Source: Polaribacter pectinis (GTDB taxonomy: Bacteria > Bacteroidota > Bacteroidia > Flavobacteriales > Flavobacteriaceae). Taken from it: DNA of 64,000 bases. Each line of letters begins with the position of its first letter. The first letter of the stretch is position 1. This document shows, one piece after another, positions 7,244-16,430 of this stretch. The stretch is taken from NCBI RefSeq assembly GCF_014352875.1, contig NZ_CP060695.1, positions 2,573,501 through 2,637,500 of the forward strand, given 5' to 3'. The position numbers and the translations under genes are program-made. Below the pieces are notes generated by a model that was not told where the DNA came from, did not search any database, and saw nothing but the letters and a program-made list of their open reading frames with translations.

Positions 7244-9562
7244 ATGAAATTATTTAAAAACATCTTAACAGTTAGCTTGTTACTAAAGGCTTTTACAACT
7301 TTCTCACAAGCAACAACTACAAATGAGCCCAATATTGTATTCTTTGTTGTGGACGATTTAGGGTACTATGATTTGTCCGTTTACAACGACTTACTTGCAG
7401 ATAGTCAAGATATTTATGAAACCCCAAATATTGATGCATTAGCAGCAGATGGAGTTTTATTTACACATGGTTATGAAGCTGCACCAAGATGTGCTGCATC
7501 TAGAACATCTATAATGACAGGGAAATTTGAATCTAGACCATCAGTTTCTTCAGGTATGTATTTAGCTTCAGACAATAATGCAGATGGATATGCAGAAATA
7601 ACATTTGCCCAAGCATTAAAAGATAGAGGTTATAAAACATTTTTTATTGGTAAGTGGCATTTAGGTCATGATACCAACCATTATCCAGATAGTTTTGGTT
7701 TTGATATTAATTTAGGTGGTGGAGAAATTGGTGCTCCAGAAACGTATTACCACCCTTATGCTAATGAAATGCCAGGAATTAGTAATGGAGGAAATACTGG
7801 TGATTATTTAACAGATAGAATTACAGAATTAACTAACAACTTTATTGATACACAAGTAACAAATTCTCCCACACAACCATTTTTAGCAATGGTTTCGCAT
7901 TATGGAGTTCATACACCTCTTGAAGCAAGACCAGCTCCTGCAGGCGATTCTGATGGTGTTCATGACGATATTACTTATTTTCAAAATAAAATTGATGCTA
8001 AAACATACAATATACCAGAATTTGAAAATGATTTAACGGCTAAAACCAAATTACGTCAAGACAATGCAACATATGCTGCAATGATTAGAAGTATAGACGA
8101 AAGTTTAGGTGAAATTCGTGCTAAATTAACTGAAAAAGGAATTGCAGATAATACCATAATTATAGTAACATCAGACAATGGAGGTTTATCTACAACAGAG
8201 GTTGGTGGAAACAGAGAATTATCTACTTCTAACAGACCTTTTAGAGGTGGTAAAACTTGGTTATTTGAAGGTGGTGTAAGATTACCATTAATAGTTTTTG
8301 GACCAAAATATAGAAATGGAGTAGTAGAAGACGAACCAGTTGTTGGAACAGATTTTTTCCCAACAATGTTAAAAATGGCAAATGCACCATTATTACCTAA
8401 TCAACATTTAGATGGAGAAAGTTTCGAAGATTTACTATTAACTTCTGCAAATGGTGGAAATGCTAATTATTCGAGAACAAACACTATTATTTGGGATTTT
8501 AATTTTGCAAGTAAAGGAACAGCAAATGTTAGTATGGCTGCTGCAAGACAAGGAAATTATAAATTATTAGAATACAAATACAACAATGTTTTTGAGCTTT
8601 ATGATGTTGTAAACGACCCAACTGAATCTACAGATTTAAGTGCTTCTAATCCAGAAATTGTAAAGCAATTAAAAACTGCTTTATTTAATTACAGAAGTAA
8701 AGCCGGCATAAATCATAGAGTATCAAATTCTGGTCAAATTGCTGAAAACATTTATTTATATGAAAATATGAATTCCAAAACAGGCTCTAATATTCAAGCA
8801 AGTTTTGGTTGTGCAGAACCAAGCTCTGCAACGAGTATTATTTATAATGAAGGGTTTGAGTGTTGGTACGATTTAGATTGGCCAATAAATGTAAATTCAA
8901 ACTCTGATGCTAGTCTTGAACGAGCAGATGCTGCAGATGTTAGAACAGGAGATGTAGCACTAAAAATTAATGTAGTTTCTGGTGGTGGTTATGGTAAAGT
9001 TAGAATTACAAACACTCCTTTTTATGACGATTTAGTAGGAGGAGACATTACACTAAATGTGTTTGCTAAATCTAATAACAACAACAATATTCGTTATCAA
9101 TTAAAAGTAAATTATGCAGATGGAACTAATAATACTTTTCTGGCAGATCCTTTTACAACAAGCAGTTCTTACACAGAGTATTCTCACACTTTTGCTACTG
9201 CACAAATTACTACCAAACCTACAGAATCTATAGAGGTAAGGTTGCAATTAGGTAAGGATAATGGAGAGATATTTTTAGATGATTGGTCTAGCGAAGTTAC
9301 TGGAACAACATTAAGTATAGAAATTGAAGAAGAATTAGCTGCAATTTCTGTATACCCAAATCCGACTGAAGATTATATAAAAATTTCTGGTCCTTTAGTG
9401 GTTACGAAGGCTTACTTATTTGACATCAATGGAAAATTGGTTAAAAAAACAATTGGAGATGTAGAACAAATTGATATAAAAAACTTACCAAATGGTGTTT
9501 ATCTGTTAAAAGCATTTGTTGAGGGTAAGCAATACTTCACTAAAAAAATTATCAAGAATTAA
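7244..9562 (+). CDS. Secreted sulfatase with T9SS C-terminal sorting domain
   Basis: A 772-residue type I sulfatase. The frame is open from a TTG at 7115, but only from the ATG at 7244 does a proper signal peptide begin (MKLFKNILTVSLLLKAFTTF), so I use that. NIVFFVVDDLGYYD holds the metal-binding Asp pair (37-38). RCAASRTSIMTG holds the signature C-x-A-S-R with Cys83, to be converted to formylglycine. IGKWHLGH and the later SDNGG motif complete the active site. Residues about 530-685 look like a carbohydrate-binding jelly roll (YNEGFECWYD, ending LDDWSSEV). Residues about 700-772 (ISVYPNPTEDYIKIS ending in YFTKKIIKN) are a type A T9SS sorting domain, so the enzyme is exported or anchored at the cell surface. 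It likely removes sulfate from algal polysaccharide. No polysaccharide-utilisation genes or maturase are adjacent. Confidence 0.93.
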   Translation: MKLFKNILTVSLLLKAFTTFSQATTTNEPNIVFFVVDDLGYYDLSVYNDLLADSQDIYETPNIDALAADGVLFTHGYEAAPRCAASRTSIMTGKFESRPSVSSGMYLASDNNADGYAEITFAQALKDRGYKTFFIGKWHLGHDTNHYPDSFGFDINLGGGEIGAPETYYHPYANEMPGISNGGNTGDYLTDRITELTNNFIDTQVTNSPTQPFLAMVSHYGVHTPLEARPAPAGDSDGVHDDITYFQNKIDAKTYNIPEFENDLTAKTKLRQDNATYAAMIRSIDESLGEIRAKLTEKGIADNTIIIVTSDNGGLSTTEVGGNRELSTSNRPFRGGKTWLFEGGVRLPLIVFGPKYRNGVVEDEPVVGTDFFPTMLKMANAPLLPNQHLDGESFEDLLLTSANGGNANYSRTNTIIWDFNFASKGTANVSMAAARQGNYKLLEYKYNNVFELYDVVNDPTESTDLSASNPEIVKQLKTALFNYRSKAGINHRVSNSGQIAENIYLYENMNSKTGSNIQASFGCAEPSSATSIIYNEGFECWYDLDWPINVNSNSDASLERADAADVRTGDVALKINVVSGGGYGKVRITNTPFYDDLVGGDITLNVFAKSNNNNNIRYQLKVNYADGTNNTFLADPFTTSSSYTEYSHTFATAQITTKPTESIEVRLQLGKDNGEIFLDDWSSEVTGTTLSIEIEEELAAISVYPNPTEDYIKISGPLVVTKAYLFDINGKLVKKTIGDVEQIDIKNLPNGVYLLKAFVEGKQYFTKKIIKN

Positions 9563-9588
9563 GTTAAAACACCTTTATAAATCTAAAA

Positions 9589-9620
9589 ACCAAATCTTAA
9601 ATTTAAGGTTTGGTATTTTT
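9589..9620 (+). terminator. Rho-independent terminator after the sulfatase gene
   Basis: Inverted repeat 9589-9600 / 9603-9614 (accaaatcttaa / ttaaggtttggt, one G-U pair), followed by a run of T. It begins 27 bp after the sulfatase stop codon. Confidence 0.75.
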
Positions 9621-9622
9621 TT

Positions 9623-9664
9623 AAACATTATACTTTGTTTAAATTTAAACAAAATATAATGTTT
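9623..9664. promoter_or_regulatory. 42-bp near-perfect palindrome upstream of the ALDH gene
   Basis: Arms 9623-9643 and 9644-9664 are reverse complements over 21 bp with a single C/T difference. The core is GTTTAAATTTAAAC. The right arm ends 13 bp before a perfect -7 element (9677-9684) and covers the place where the -33 element should be. An operator for a dimeric regulator is likelier than a terminator, because the sulfatase terminator already lies just upstream. The regulator is unknown. Confidence 0.5.
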
Positions 9665-9676
9665 TTGTTTAAATTA

Positions 9677-9684
9677 TATATTTG
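9677..9684 (+). promoter_or_regulatory. -7 promoter element of the ALDH gene
   Basis: TATATTTG matches TAnnTTTG exactly and lies 55 bp before the ATG at 9739. There is no TTTG at the expected -33 distance; that position falls inside the 42-bp palindrome. Confidence 0.5.
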
Positions 9685-9738
9685 TAAAATTATTCGTAAA
9701 TTCGAACTTCAATTTAAGAAACAAAAACAAACTGTAAA

Positions 9739-11280
9739 ATGACAGATTTCGGAATTAAAGAAGCCTTGCAAGAATTAGGTGTAAAAGATATAAATAACGG
9801 AACTTCTACTGGTTCAAATAATTTTTCAAATGGAGAAATTATAGAATCTTATTCTCCTGTTGATGGAAAATTAATAGGAAAAGTAAAAACAACTACAAAA
9901 GAAGATTATGAAAAAGTGATGGAAGCTGCAACAAAAGCTTTCAAATCTTTTAGAGATATTCCTGCGCCACAAAGAGGCGAAATTGTGCGTCAGTTTGGTA
10001 ATAAATTAAGAGATAGAAAAGAAGCACTTGGTAAATTGGTTTCTTATGAAATGGGAAAATCTTACCAAGAAGGTTTAGGAGAAGTACAAGAAATGATAGA
10101 TATCTGCGATTTTGCAGTTGGTTTATCGCGTCAATTAAATGGACAAACCATTCCGTCTGAAAGGCCAGGGCATGTAATGAGAGAACAATGGCATCCAATT
10201 GGTGTTGTTGGTATTATTTCTGCATTTAATTTTCCTGTGGCTGTTTGGGCTTGGAATACAGCTTTAGCGTGGATTTGTGGAGACGTTTGTGTGTGGAAAG
10301 GCTCAGAAAAAGCGCCTTTGTGTACCATTGCTTGTCAGAATATAATTGCCGAAATTTTAAAAGACAATAATTTACCAGAAGGAATTTCTTGTATCATCAA
10401 TGGAGATTATAAAGTGGGAGAAATGATGACAAACGATGTTAGAATTCCTTTAGTTTCTGCAACTGGATCTACAAGAATGGGAAGAATTGTTGGTGCAACT
10501 GTTGCCCAACGTTTTGGAAAATCTTTATTAGAATTAGGTGGAAATAATGCCATTATTATCACACCAACTGCAGACTTAAAAGTTGTTGTTCCTGGTGCTG
10601 TTTTTGGCGCTGTTGGAACTTGTGGCCAACGTTGTACATCTACTAGAAGATTAATTATTCACGAATCTGTTTATGATAAAGTAAGAGATGCTATAGTTGG
10701 TGCTTACAAACAAATTAAAATAGGGAATCCTCTAGATGAAAACAATCATGTTGGTCCATTAATTGATAAAGATGCAGTAAACACCTATTTATCTGCTATC
10801 GAAAAAGCAAAAGCTGAAGGTGGAAACGTATTGGTTGAAGGTGGAGTTTTAGAAGGAAAAGGATATGAATCTGGTTGTTACGTAAAACCAGCAATAATTG
10901 AAGCTGAAAATCATTATGAAATTGTGCAACATGAAACTTTTGCACCTATTTTATATTTAATGAAGTATTCTGGTGAAGTAGAAAATGCCATCGAAAAACA
11001 AAATGGAGTTGCACAAGGTTTATCGTCTGCAATTATGACGAATGAAATGAAAGAGGCAGAGAAATTCTTGTCTTATGCAGGTTCTGATTGTGGAATTGCA
11101 AACGTAAATATCGGAACTTCTGGTGCTGAAATTGGTGGCGCTTTTGGTGGTGAAAAAGAAACTGGTGGTGGAAGAGAATCTGGTTCTGATGCGTGGAAAG
11201 TATACATGAGAAGACAAACAAATACCGTAAATTATTCTGATGAATTGCCTTTAGCGCAAGGAATTAAGTTCGATTTATAG
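9739..11280 (+). CDS. ALDH7-type aldehyde dehydrogenase (alpha-aminoadipic semialdehyde / P6C dehydrogenase)
   Basis: A 513-residue NAD-dependent aldehyde dehydrogenase, close to ALDH7A1/antiquitin and bacterial piperideine-6-carboxylate dehydrogenases in length and in the opening IKEALQELGV and SYSPVDGKLIGKV. It would oxidise alpha-aminoadipic semialdehyde to 2-aminoadipate in lysine breakdown. The nucleophile is Cys299 in CGQRCTSTRR and the general base Glu265 in LLELGGNNA. Cofactor contacts include SAFNFPVAVWAWN, WKGSEKAP (Lys187) and ATGSTRMGR. The gene is monocistronic, with a terminator at 11306-11336 and, upstream, a 42-bp palindrome and a promoter, so it is probably controlled on its own. 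Substrate assignment is from family resemblance; other semialdehydes are possible. Confidence 0.9.
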   Translation: MTDFGIKEALQELGVKDINNGTSTGSNNFSNGEIIESYSPVDGKLIGKVKTTTKEDYEKVMEAATKAFKSFRDIPAPQRGEIVRQFGNKLRDRKEALGKLVSYEMGKSYQEGLGEVQEMIDICDFAVGLSRQLNGQTIPSERPGHVMREQWHPIGVVGIISAFNFPVAVWAWNTALAWICGDVCVWKGSEKAPLCTIACQNIIAEILKDNNLPEGISCIINGDYKVGEMMTNDVRIPLVSATGSTRMGRIVGATVAQRFGKSLLELGGNNAIIITPTADLKVVVPGAVFGAVGTCGQRCTSTRRLIIHESVYDKVRDAIVGAYKQIKIGNPLDENNHVGPLIDKDAVNTYLSAIEKAKAEGGNVLVEGGVLEGKGYESGCYVKPAIIEAENHYEIVQHETFAPILYLMKYSGEVENAIEKQNGVAQGLSSAIMTNEMKEAEKFLSYAGSDCGIANVNIGTSGAEIGGAFGGEKETGGGRESGSDAWKVYMRRQTNTVNYSDELPLAQGIKFDL

Positions 11281-11305
11281 ATCACAAATTTTATTAAAAT
11301 TAACA

Positions 11306-11336
11306 AAGCCAACTTAATTGAGTTGGTTTTTTTTAT
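11306..11336 (+). terminator. Rho-independent terminator after the ALDH gene
   Basis: Stem 11306-11314 / 11321-11329 (aagccaact / agttggttt, one G-U pair) with a 6-nt loop, followed by a long T-run. It lies 26 bp after the stop codon. Confidence 0.85.
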
Positions 11337-11378
11337 TTATAAAATTAAACTATCTTTCTTTTTCGAAGTCTAAACATC

Positions 11379-12752
11379 ATGAAATCAACACACATACAAC
11401 ATTTGTTTAATAGAATTGGTTTTGGAATAACTCCAAAAGAATTGAAACGCTTATCTAAAAAAAGCAAGCATGAAATTGTTGATGAAATTTTTAGCAATTC
11501 TAAAAACACAACTCCAGTAGAAGTAGATCTTTCATTTTTAAAAGATTTAAAACCTGGTGATTTAAAAGATCGAGAAAAAAGGCAAGAAATTCAAAAGATA
11601 GGTAGGAAAAAGGTAAACGATTTTTCGATTGCTTGGATGGACAGAATTTTTAATCCTAAAGAAATTTTACGTGAAAAAATGACGCTTTTTTGGGCAAATC
11701 ATTTTGTGTGCCAAAATAAAAATATCCTTTTTATACAGAACTATAACAATAAATTACGCGAAAATGCATTAGGTAATTTTAGAAATTTTACAAAAACAGT
11801 TTCTAAAGAGGCAGCAATGCTGGGTTATTTAAACAACAAACAGAATAAAAAGAAAAGCCCTAATGAAAATTTTGCTCGCGAATTAATGGAGCTTTTTACA
11901 TTAGGTCAAGGAAATTATACAGAAACAGATATTAAAGAATCTGCAAGAGCTTTTACAGGTTACAATCATAATTATTATGCAGAGTTTGTGATGAAAAAAA
12001 AGCATCATGATGAAAATAATAAAACATTTTTTGGTAAAACTGGCAACTTTAATGGCGATGATATTATAGATATAATTCTAGAAGAAAAACAATGCGCTAG
12101 GTATATTTCAGAAAAAATATACTCTTATTTTGTAAATGAAAACATCAATAAAAATCATGTAGAAGAAATGACAAATCTATTCTACAAAGATTATAATATT
12201 GAAAAACTAATGCGTTTCGTTTTATTATCTGATTGGTTTTATAATTCAGAAAATATTGGCACTAAAATTAAATCTCCAATGGAATTTCTTGCAGGAATAA
12301 ATACTATTATTCCGTATAATTTCGAAAAAGAAAAACAAGTATTATTAGTGCAACGCTTACTAGGCCAAGTTTTAATGAAACCCCCAAATGTTGCTGGCTG
12401 GCAAACTGGTAGAAATTGGATAGATAGCAACACTTTGGTAAGACGTTTAAGATTACCTTCTATTCTTTTAAATAATGCTGAAATTACTTATTCAGATACT
12501 GGAGATGAGGAAACCATGATAACAGATTTAAAGTCTAAAAGATTAAAACGTAAAGCTATTATTAAAACAAAAGTAGATTGGAATTCTTTTGAAGAAAATT
12601 ATAAAAAAATTGACAATAAAAGTCTGATTACACATGTTTTACAATCGAAAATAAATCCTGGAACAGAAAAAATATTATTAGAAAACATAGACATTCCAAA
12701 GAAAGACTTCTGTATTCAATTAATGTCAACTCCTGAATATCAACTTTGTTAA
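11379..12752 (+). CDS. DUF1800 domain-containing protein
   Basis: A 457-residue DUF1800 protein. Family marks are the opening HLFNRIGFGITPKELKRLSK, REKMTLFWANHFVC, NENFARELMELFTLGQGNYT with YTETDIKESARAFTG, and the C-terminal KPPNVAGWQTGRNWIDSNTL. No signal peptide is apparent. DUF1800 genes are found next to DUF1501 genes in many bacteria, as here: the DUF1501 gene starts 12 bp downstream. The biochemical function of the pair is unknown; links to secretion or surface sugars have been suggested from context only. The promoter probably lies in the 98 bp after the ALDH terminator. Confidence 0.9.
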   Translation: MKSTHIQHLFNRIGFGITPKELKRLSKKSKHEIVDEIFSNSKNTTPVEVDLSFLKDLKPGDLKDREKRQEIQKIGRKKVNDFSIAWMDRIFNPKEILREKMTLFWANHFVCQNKNILFIQNYNNKLRENALGNFRNFTKTVSKEAAMLGYLNNKQNKKKSPNENFARELMELFTLGQGNYTETDIKESARAFTGYNHNYYAEFVMKKKHHDENNKTFFGKTGNFNGDDIIDIILEEKQCARYISEKIYSYFVNENINKNHVEEMTNLFYKDYNIEKLMRFVLLSDWFYNSENIGTKIKSPMEFLAGINTIIPYNFEKEKQVLLVQRLLGQVLMKPPNVAGWQTGRNWIDSNTLVRRLRLPSILLNNAEITYSDTGDEETMITDLKSKRLKRKAIIKTKVDWNSFEENYKKIDNKSLITHVLQSKINPGTEKILLENIDIPKKDFCIQLMSTPEYQLC

Positions 12753-12764
12753 CCAATAAACATT

Positions 12765-13955
12765 ATGAAACGTAGAGATTTTTTAAAACAGACAACTTTT
12801 GCTTCAGGAATGTTTTTTGTTCCGCAGTTTTTAAAAGCTTTCGAGCAAATACCAACTAAAACTTTTGGCAATAAAAAAGTGGTAATTATTCAGTTAAAAG
12901 GTGGTAATGATGGTTTAAACACTATTGTACCTTTTAGAAACGATATTTATTATCAACAAAGAAAAAATATTGCTTTAAAAGAAAACGAACTTCTAAAAGT
13001 TTCCGATGAATTTGGGTTTCATAAAAGTCTAAAATCTTTACAGAATTTATACGACAAAGGTTTTGTAAGTATTATAAATAATGTTGGGTATCCAAACCCT
13101 AATTTATCGCATTTTAGATCTACAGATATTTGGCAAACAGCAAGTGATAGTAACGAATATTTACAAAATGGTTGGGTTGGTCGTTATTTAGATTACACCA
13201 AAGCAAACCCAACAAAAGCTATTGAAGTAGACGAATCTTTATCTTTATTATTGAAGGGAAAAACGCAAAATGGCTTGGCTGTTACAGATTCTAAAACACT
13301 CTACAACTCTTTAAGAGAACCTTTTTATAAAAACGTAATTGAGTCGCAAAGCAATGCACATTTAAGTGAGCACAATTTAGGTTATTTGTACAATACAATG
13401 ATTGATGCAAAATCGTCTGCAAAATATATTTTCGAGAAAACAAAAGTAAAATCTGCTTCTAACGACTACCCTAAAAACGTATTTGGAAAACAGTTAAAAA
13501 CCATTTCTCAATTTATAAATTCTGGCTTAGATACTCAAGTTTTTTATGCAGGTTTAAGTGGTTTTGATACGCATGCAAACCAACAAAATTCGCAAGAAAG
13601 ATTATTAAAAACTTATGCAGAAAGTATGGAGGTTTTTGTGGAAGATTTGCAAAAAAACAACAATTTTGACGATGTTTTAATTCTTACTTTTTCTGAATTT
13701 GGAAGACGTGTAAAACAAAACGAATCTCAAGGAACTGACCATGGTACTGCAAACAATGTTTTTGTAATTGGTAAAAATTTAAAGAAACAAGGTATGTATA
13801 ACAACTTACCTAATTTAAGTGATTTAGATGCCAATGGAAATTTAAAACATGAAATTGATTTTAGAGAGATTTATGCTACTATTTTAGATAAGTGGTTACA
13901 AGTAGATGATACAGCCATTTTAAATAAACAATTTTCTAAATTAGATTTAGTTTAA
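12765..13955 (+). CDS. DUF1501 domain-containing protein
   Basis: A 396-residue DUF1501 protein, related in fold to the alkaline phosphatase/sulfatase superfamily. The N-terminus MKRRDFLKQTTFASGMFFVP is a Tat-like signal with RRDFLK, so export of the folded protein is likely. Conserved segments are VVIIQLKGGNDGLNTIVPF, LSGFDTHANQQ, LTFSEFGRRVKQN and GTDHGTANNVFVIG, in which Asp and His residues resemble metal ligands. Enzymatic activity has not been established for the family. It directly follows the DUF1800 gene (12 bp) and they surely form an operon. Confidence 0.9.
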   Translation: MKRRDFLKQTTFASGMFFVPQFLKAFEQIPTKTFGNKKVVIIQLKGGNDGLNTIVPFRNDIYYQQRKNIALKENELLKVSDEFGFHKSLKSLQNLYDKGFVSIINNVGYPNPNLSHFRSTDIWQTASDSNEYLQNGWVGRYLDYTKANPTKAIEVDESLSLLLKGKTQNGLAVTDSKTLYNSLREPFYKNVIESQSNAHLSEHNLGYLYNTMIDAKSSAKYIFEKTKVKSASNDYPKNVFGKQLKTISQFINSGLDTQVFYAGLSGFDTHANQQNSQERLLKTYAESMEVFVEDLQKNNNFDDVLILTFSEFGRRVKQNESQGTDHGTANNVFVIGKNLKKQGMYNNLPNLSDLDANGNLKHEIDFREIYATILDKWLQVDDTAILNKQFSKLDLV

Positions 13956-14021
13956 TACAAGAACGTTTAAAGTTCATAACATCAAATTTTGCTACTTTAG
14001 CATTCTTATTATTTGATGTTT

Positions 14022-14999
14022 ATGAAAAAGTACGCACTAGTATTCTTATGCTTTATTGTTTTTTCGAGTTGTAAAAATTCAGAGAAAACCAAAGAAATTA
14101 TTGTTTCTAAAATTGAAAAAAAAGAAATCTACACTATTTCTAACGATTCAATTACAGTTTCTGTAAAGTCTTTTGGTGCAGAATTAACAAGTATAAAAAA
14201 AGCCTCAAAAGAATATCTTTGGCAAGGAAATCCTGAATTTTGGAAACATCAATCGCCTATTTTATTTCCTATTGTTGGTAGATTGGTAGATCATGATTAT
14301 AATTTTAAAAACAAGAACTATAAAATGAATTTTCATGGTTTTGCGTGGAAAAGTGAATTCAATTTGATTAAAAAAACGCAAAAAAGTCTAACTTTTGAGT
14401 TACTTCCTTCAGAAAATTCTAGAAAACAATATCCTTTTGAATTCAAATTACAAATAGAATATGTTATTAATGGCAATATTTTAGATGTGAATTATTTTGT
14501 TGAAAACCCTGCTGAAAATGAAGATTTATATTTTTCAATTGGTGGACACCCAGCTTTTAATATTCCTTTAAAAAATGGACAACAAAGAGATGAATATCAG
14601 CTTGTTTTTGATAATGATTCTACACCAACTTCAAGAGATAAAGAAAGTGGATTATTTGTAGATACCTACACACAATTCTTCGAAAAACCAGGGATTTTAC
14701 AAATTAAAGACAGTACTTTTATTGAAGGTGCTTTGGTTTTTAATCCAAATCCGTTTTCGAAAGCAACTTTAGTTCATAAACCTACAAAAGAAGAGTTTTT
14801 TACCATTCATTTTAAAGATTTCCCTTATGTAGGAATTTGGTCTCAAAAAGATCCAAAAACACCATTTATTGCCATTGAGCCTTGGTATGGAGTTGCAGAT
14901 AATATTCATCATAATAAAGAATTTACACTAAAAGAAGGAATACAGATTTTAAAGCCTAAAAAGGAATTTCATTCTTCTTTTTCTGTGGAAGTTTATTAA
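14022..14999 (+). CDS. Aldose 1-epimerase family lipoprotein (galactose mutarotase-like)
   Basis: A 325-residue mutarotase-like protein anchored as a lipoprotein (lipobox FSSC). SVKSFGAELTSIK, EYLWQGNPEFWKHQSPILFP, GRLVDHDY, MNFHGFAWKS and FSIGGHPAFNIPL match the group of putative aldose 1-epimerases that interconvert sugar anomers. The His in NFHGF and GGHPAF and the Glu in IEPWYGVAD are the likely catalytic set. The frame opens with TTG-ATG-TTT-ATG; I start at the second ATG (14022), which gives a standard lipoprotein signal. An envelope location is unusual for a mutarotase and suggests action on imported or surface sugars. The gene appears to be monocistronic. Confidence 0.82.
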   Translation: MKKYALVFLCFIVFSSCKNSEKTKEIIVSKIEKKEIYTISNDSITVSVKSFGAELTSIKKASKEYLWQGNPEFWKHQSPILFPIVGRLVDHDYNFKNKNYKMNFHGFAWKSEFNLIKKTQKSLTFELLPSENSRKQYPFEFKLQIEYVINGNILDVNYFVENPAENEDLYFSIGGHPAFNIPLKNGQQRDEYQLVFDNDSTPTSRDKESGLFVDTYTQFFEKPGILQIKDSTFIEGALVFNPNPFSKATLVHKPTKEEFFTIHFKDFPYVGIWSQKDPKTPFIAIEPWYGVADNIHHNKEFTLKEGIQILKPKKEFHSSFSVEVY

Positions 15000-15126
15000 A
15001 ATTATAAATTAAACTTTTTTAAAAAACGTTAACTTCGTTTTACATCTATCATAATACACTTAAAATCAAACTATTACATCTAAATACTATTTATTAAAAC
15101 ACATTATTACAAAAGTAAATTAACTA

Positions 15127-15942
15127 ATGAATCATAAAATATTTGAACCACAAAATAATTTAGCAGAATGGGTAAAATGTTATTGGACATTAGAAAGTGC
15201 TTTTGAAAATACGCCACTAAAGAATACCATTATTCCAGATGGAACAATGAAACTTATTTTTCATTATGGAGATACTTATAAACATTATCCAAACGAAAAA
15301 GAAAGTATAATTCTGCCAAAATGTTTTTTAATAGGCCAACTAACACGCCCTTACATTGTAGAACCTCTTGGTGTTACTGGTTCTTTTGTTGTTAGATTTC
15401 AGCCAAACGGATTTCTACCTTTTGCCAACATAAGTATTAAAGAAATCCAAAACACAGCTGTACCAATAGATAAAGTCTTTGGAAAAGATGGAGAAGAAAT
15501 AGGAAACCAAATTTTAAACGCCAACTCTACTTCCGAAAGAATAAAATTAATTGAAACATTTTTGTTAAAAAAATTGACTGACAAAAATACTATAGACAAT
15601 ATTGTTAAGTCTACAGTAGATACAATTTTAAATGCCAACGAACAACTTTCTGTAAATGAACTTTCTAAACAGAACAATATTAATCGTAGACAATTAACTC
15701 GTAAATTTTCTTCAACAATTGGTTTAAGCCCAAAACAGCTTTCTAAAACTGTTAGAATTCAAAATACGTTAAAAACATTATTAACAAAAGAGGTTACAAG
15801 CCTTACCGAATTAGCTTATGAAAATGAATATTTTGATCAAGCGCATTTTATAAAAGATTTTAAAGAATTTACAGGGTTAACACCAAAAGAATTTTACGGT
15901 GAACAATTAAAGATGTCTTTAATTTTTGACAGTAAAAAGTAG
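15127..15942 (+). CDS. AraC family transcriptional regulator
   Basis: A 271-residue regulator. The N-terminal part (residues 1-150, with WVKCYWTLES, IPDGTMKLIFHYG, LIGQLTRPYIVEP) matches the DUF6597-type sensor domain of this AraC subgroup. The C-terminal part holds two helix-turn-helices (LSVNELSKQNNINRRQLTRK and LTELAYENEYFDQAHFIKDF) followed by FTGLTPKEFY, the AraC signature. A VOC-family gene starts 85 bp downstream on the same strand and may be a target or co-transcribed. Effector unknown. Confidence 0.9.
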   Translation: MNHKIFEPQNNLAEWVKCYWTLESAFENTPLKNTIIPDGTMKLIFHYGDTYKHYPNEKESIILPKCFLIGQLTRPYIVEPLGVTGSFVVRFQPNGFLPFANISIKEIQNTAVPIDKVFGKDGEEIGNQILNANSTSERIKLIETFLLKKLTDKNTIDNIVKSTVDTILNANEQLSVNELSKQNNINRRQLTRKFSSTIGLSPKQLSKTVRIQNTLKTLLTKEVTSLTELAYENEYFDQAHFIKDFKEFTGLTPKEFYGEQLKMSLIFDSKK

Positions 15943-16027
15943 TCTTGTCCCATTTTTACAATTTTATATTTTAATCTCTTAGCATATTTGCATTGCAATA
16001 AAGCAACAAAATATAAAAGAACGTAAA

Positions 16028-16402
16028 ATGAAAAATGTAAATCCTGTAAACTGGTTCGATATCAATGTATCTAACTTAAAAAATGCAAAAGAATTCTATG
16101 AAACTGTTTTTAACATTAAACTTGTAGATTTTCCTATTCAATTTGGCAAACAATCTGGTTTCCCTTTTGATCCAAAAGGAATAAATATTACTGGCGCATT
16201 AGTAGAAAAAGAAAATTTTGTTGCAAGTAGTAACAATACCATTATTTACTTTGAATCTAAAGACTGTACAACAGAATCTAATAGAGTAGAAAAAGCTGGA
16301 GGTAAAATTATTAAACCTAAAATGTCTATTGGAGAGTTTGGCTTTGTATCTATATTGATGGATATTGATGGAAATATTATTGGTCTACATTCTAAAGAAT
16401 AA
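16028..16402 (+). CDS. VOC family (glyoxalase-like) protein
   Basis: A 124-residue single-unit vicinal oxygen chelate protein: VNWFDINVSNLKNAKEFYET opens the first beta-alpha-beta-beta-beta module, and GEFGFVSILMDIDGNIIGLH closes the second. Such proteins act as metal-dependent lyases, dioxygenases or antibiotic-binding proteins; the likely metal positions (Glu in the strand IIYFESKD, the terminal His in GLHS) are only partly kept, so the activity cannot be assigned. It follows the AraC regulator and is closed by a strong bidirectional terminator. Confidence 0.85.
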   Translation: MKNVNPVNWFDINVSNLKNAKEFYETVFNIKLVDFPIQFGKQSGFPFDPKGINITGALVEKENFVASSNNTIIYFESKDCTTESNRVEKAGGKIIKPKMSIGEFGFVSILMDIDGNIIGLHSKE

Positions 16403-16430
16403 TTATTAGAAAGTACTTCTAAAAATTTAT

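Noticed and set aside
9623..9664. Palindrome taken as a second terminator of the sulfatase gene
   Set aside because: The sulfatase already has a terminator with a T-run at 9589-9620, and the palindrome has no T-run at its end and abuts a promoter.
11020..11221. Two short overlapping minus-strand frames inside the ALDH gene
   Set aside because: They are antisense to a conserved enzyme and lack recognisable motifs or start signals.
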